Shown here in pieces: positions 41,676 to 43,439 of a DNA stretch of 43,439 nucleotides. The DNA comes from an uncultured Lachnospiraceae bacterium (GTDB lineage: Bacteria > Bacillota > Clostridia > Lachnospirales > Lachnospiraceae): contig CACWHK010000027.1 in assembly GCA_902760755.1 (NCBI GenBank), forward strand, positions 1 through 43,439. The letters are read 5' to 3'. The position numbers and the translations under genes were made by a program. The notes beneath the pieces were generated by a model, which was given only the letters and a program-made list of their open reading frames with translations, searched no databases and was not told where the DNA came from. Position 1 is the stretch's first letter; every line of letters starts with the position of its first letter.

Positions 41676-43439
41676 CTACTGTTTCGAAATAGCTCTCATG
41701 CGGCAGGTGCTGATGCAGGCACCGCACTTGATGCACTTCGAGGTATCGATGGTGTAGGAGGGCAGCTTATGTCCTTCCGGTGTGTAAGCGGTCTTCTGGA
41801 TCGCATTTACCGGACAGCCTCTGGAGCAGAGACCGCAGCCAACGCATTTCTCCTTGTCGATCACGTACTCCATCAGGTTCTTGCAGACGTGAGACGGACA
41901 CTTCTTGTCGCGGATATGAGCGATATACTCATCCCGGAAATGTGTCAGCGTGGACGTTACGGGGTTGGCAGCCGTCTGACCCAGCGCGCAGAGCGAGTTG
42001 GTCTTTACGGTCTTCGCCAGCTCTTCCAGCTGATCCAGATCCTTCATGGTTCCCTTACCCTCGGTGATGCGGGTCAGGATCTCCAGCATACGCTTGGTTC
42101 CGATGCGGCAGGGGGAGCACTTTCCGCAGGACTCATCGCAGATGAACTCCATGTAGAACTTGGCTACGTCCACCATACAGTTGTCCTCGTCCATGACGAT
42201 GGCTCCGCCGGAGCCCATCATGGAGCCCTTGGCTACCAGGTTATCGAAATCGATGGGTTCATCCAGGAACTCCTCGGTAAGACATCCGCCGGAGGGACCA
42301 CCGGTCTGGATGGCCTTAAACTTCTTGCCGCCCGGGATACCGCCGCCGATATCATAGATCAGCTCGCGGAGGGTGGTACCCATGGGTACCTCTACCAGAC
42401 CGACATTGTTGACCTTTCCGCCCAGGGCGAATACCTTTGTACCCTTGGAATTCTCGGTTCCCACCTTTGCAAACTCTTCAGCACCCTCGCGGAGGATGAA
42501 GGGGATGCAGGCCAGTGTCTCCACGTTGTTGATGATGGTGGGCTTTTCCCAGAGTCCCTTCACTGCCGGAAATGGCGGACGGGGACGGGGCATGCCGCGC
42601 TTGCCCTCGATGGAGTTAAGCAGTGCGGTCTCCTCGCCGCAGACGAAAGCACCTGCACCAAGGCGGAGATGGCAGTCGAAGGAAAATCCGGTGCCCAGGA
42701 TATTCTCGCCCAGCAGACCTGCTTCCCGGGCCTGTTTTATGGCATTGCGGAGACGGCTTACTGCGATGGGATATTCCGCACGCACGTAGAAGTAGCCTTC
42801 TTTAGCGCCGATGGCATAGCCGGCGATCATCATACCCTCGATGACGGCCAGAGGATTTCCCTCCAGGATGCTTCGATCCATGAATGCACCCGGATCACCC
42901 TCGTCACCGTTGCAGACCACGTACTTTTCATCGCTTTCCACGTTGCGGGCAAACTGCCATTTCCTGCCGGAGGGGAAGCCTGCACCGCCGCGTCCGCGGA
43001 TACCGGATGCCAGTACCTCATCGATGACCTGCTGCGGGGTCATGGACAGAGCCTTCTTCAGGCCCTGGAATGCGCCTGCACCCAGTGCTTCGTTAATGTC
43101 CTCGGGATTGATCTCACCGCAGCTGTGCAGAGCCACGCGACGCTGCTTTTTATAGAAGTTGATATCCTCCTGCTTGGTGACCTTCTTGCCGGTGGCAGTG
43201 TCCACGTACAGCAGGCGGTATACCACCGTGCCGTTCACGATATCGGTATGAACGATCTCATCCACATCCTCGATCTTCACAAGCCGATAGAGGGTATCTT
43301 CGGGATAGATCTTCACGAAAGGACCCTGGGAGCAGAAACCGAAGCAGCCTACGATATTAACCGTAACCTGATCCTCCAGACCCTCTGCCTTCAGGATCTC
43401 TTCAAAACGTTTTTTGATCTCCATGGAATTGTTGGAGAG
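41676..43439 (-). CDS. hydB: NADH-binding hydrogenase subunit, NuoF-like, 5' end missing
   Basis: FMN and iron-sulfur subunit that links NADH to HydA. The frame stays open to the window edge, so the N terminus is missing; the first visible Met (43424) is internal, since part of a thioredoxin-like [2Fe-2S] domain precedes it in the family. Visible elements are VGCFGFC of that domain, the NADH/FMN site GRGGAGFPSGRKW, GDEGDPGAFMDR, GAFVCGEETAL, the cluster motif SCGKCSPCRIG and two C-terminal ferredoxin motifs (CVGCGLCSRGCP, CIKCGACISTC). hydC would be expected just beyond the edge. Confidence 0.95.
   Translation of the reverse strand, partial: LSNNSMEIKKRFEEILKAEGLEDQVTVNIVGCFGFCSQGPFVKIYPEDTLYRLVKIEDVDEIVHTDIVNGTVVYRLLYVDTATGKKVTKQEDINFYKKQRRVALHSCGEINPEDINEALGAGAFQGLKKALSMTPQQVIDEVLASGIRGRGGAGFPSGRKWQFARNVESDEKYVVCNGDEGDPGAFMDRSILEGNPLAVIEGMMIAGYAIGAKEGYFYVRAEYPIAVSRLRNAIKQAREAGLLGENILGTGFSFDCHLRLGAGAFVCGEETALLNSIEGKRGMPRPRPPFPAVKGLWEKPTIINNVETLACIPFILREGAEEFAKVGTENSKGTKVFALGGKVNNVGLVEVPMGTTLRELIYDIGGGIPGGKKFKAIQTGGPSGGCLTEEFLDEPIDFDNLVAKGSMMGSGGAIVMDEDNCMVDVAKFYMEFICDESCGKCSPCRIGTKRMLEILTRITEGKGTMKDLDQLEELAKTVKTNSLCALGQTAANPVTSTLTHFRDEYIAHIRDKKCPSHVCKNLMEYVIDKEKCVGCGLCSRGCPVNAIQKTAYTPEGHKLPSYTIDTSKCIKCGACISTCRMRAISKQ

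Noticed and set aside
39934-41757. Long open frame on + across the hydrogenase gene
   Set aside because: It mirrors hydA, whose iron-sulfur and H-cluster motifs are clear; the + product has no recognisable features.
43424-43424. Met 43424 as the true hydB start
   Set aside because: The frame is open beyond it to the window edge, and the family has additional N-terminal sequence, so the gene is treated as truncated by the window.

Overview
The window looks like a chromosomal segment of an anaerobic, low-GC-lineage Firmicute, most likely a gut or rumen Lachnospiraceae. The pointers are a PyrK/class 1B PyrD pyrimidine operon, a multimeric NADH-linked [FeFe]-hydrogenase, a YesM/YesN two-component system, an IS30-type transposase with a cysteine-rich linker, strong AGGAGG ribosome sites and extended -10 promoters. 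The genus cannot be fixed from the sequence alone.

Layout. (1) 1-9245: de novo pyrimidine genes pyrC-pyrF-pyrK-pyrD, a small three-helix membrane protein, a long M29-type aminopeptidase, phosphopentomutase (deoB) and pyrimidine-nucleoside phosphorylase, all on + and closely spaced. This couples UMP synthesis with nucleoside salvage. (2) 9246-12741: a PspA/IM30 protein, the PcrA/UvrD helicase one base behind it, and a small acidic membrane protein with its own promoter and terminator. (3) 12742-18490: a disturbed region with an IS30-family element, tiny or broken reading frames, an NhaC-type antiporter fused to a GNAT acetyltransferase, a Rossmann-fold orphan protein and sfsA. (4) 18599-27507: a sugar-sensing and transport locus. 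A YtfQ-like binding lipoprotein, a YesM-type kinase and a YesN-type regulator lie directly upstream of a YtfQ-YtfR-YtfT-YjfF-like ABC transporter. A leader with a possible attenuator, an operator-like inverted repeat and an internal hairpin after the binding-protein gene suggest layered regulation. (5) 27508-39860: an HD-GYP phosphodiesterase, a MATE exporter, a probable TIM-barrel glycosidase, a secreted lipoprotein, a 1256-residue GH2 enzyme on the minus strand, and a PAS/degenerate-GGDEF/EAL/PAS protein. (6) 39861-43439, minus strand: hydA and the partial hydB of an NAD-linked [FeFe]-hydrogenase. hydB runs off the window edge.

Working picture. The extracellular sugar-binding sensor and the kinase/regulator pair probably switch on the furanose-type ABC importer. 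The two glycosidases could work on related oligosaccharides, and the hydrogenase would reoxidise NADH and ferredoxin during fermentation. Both cyclic-di-GMP proteins look like degradative enzymes. No CRISPR array, rRNA or tRNA gene was seen.
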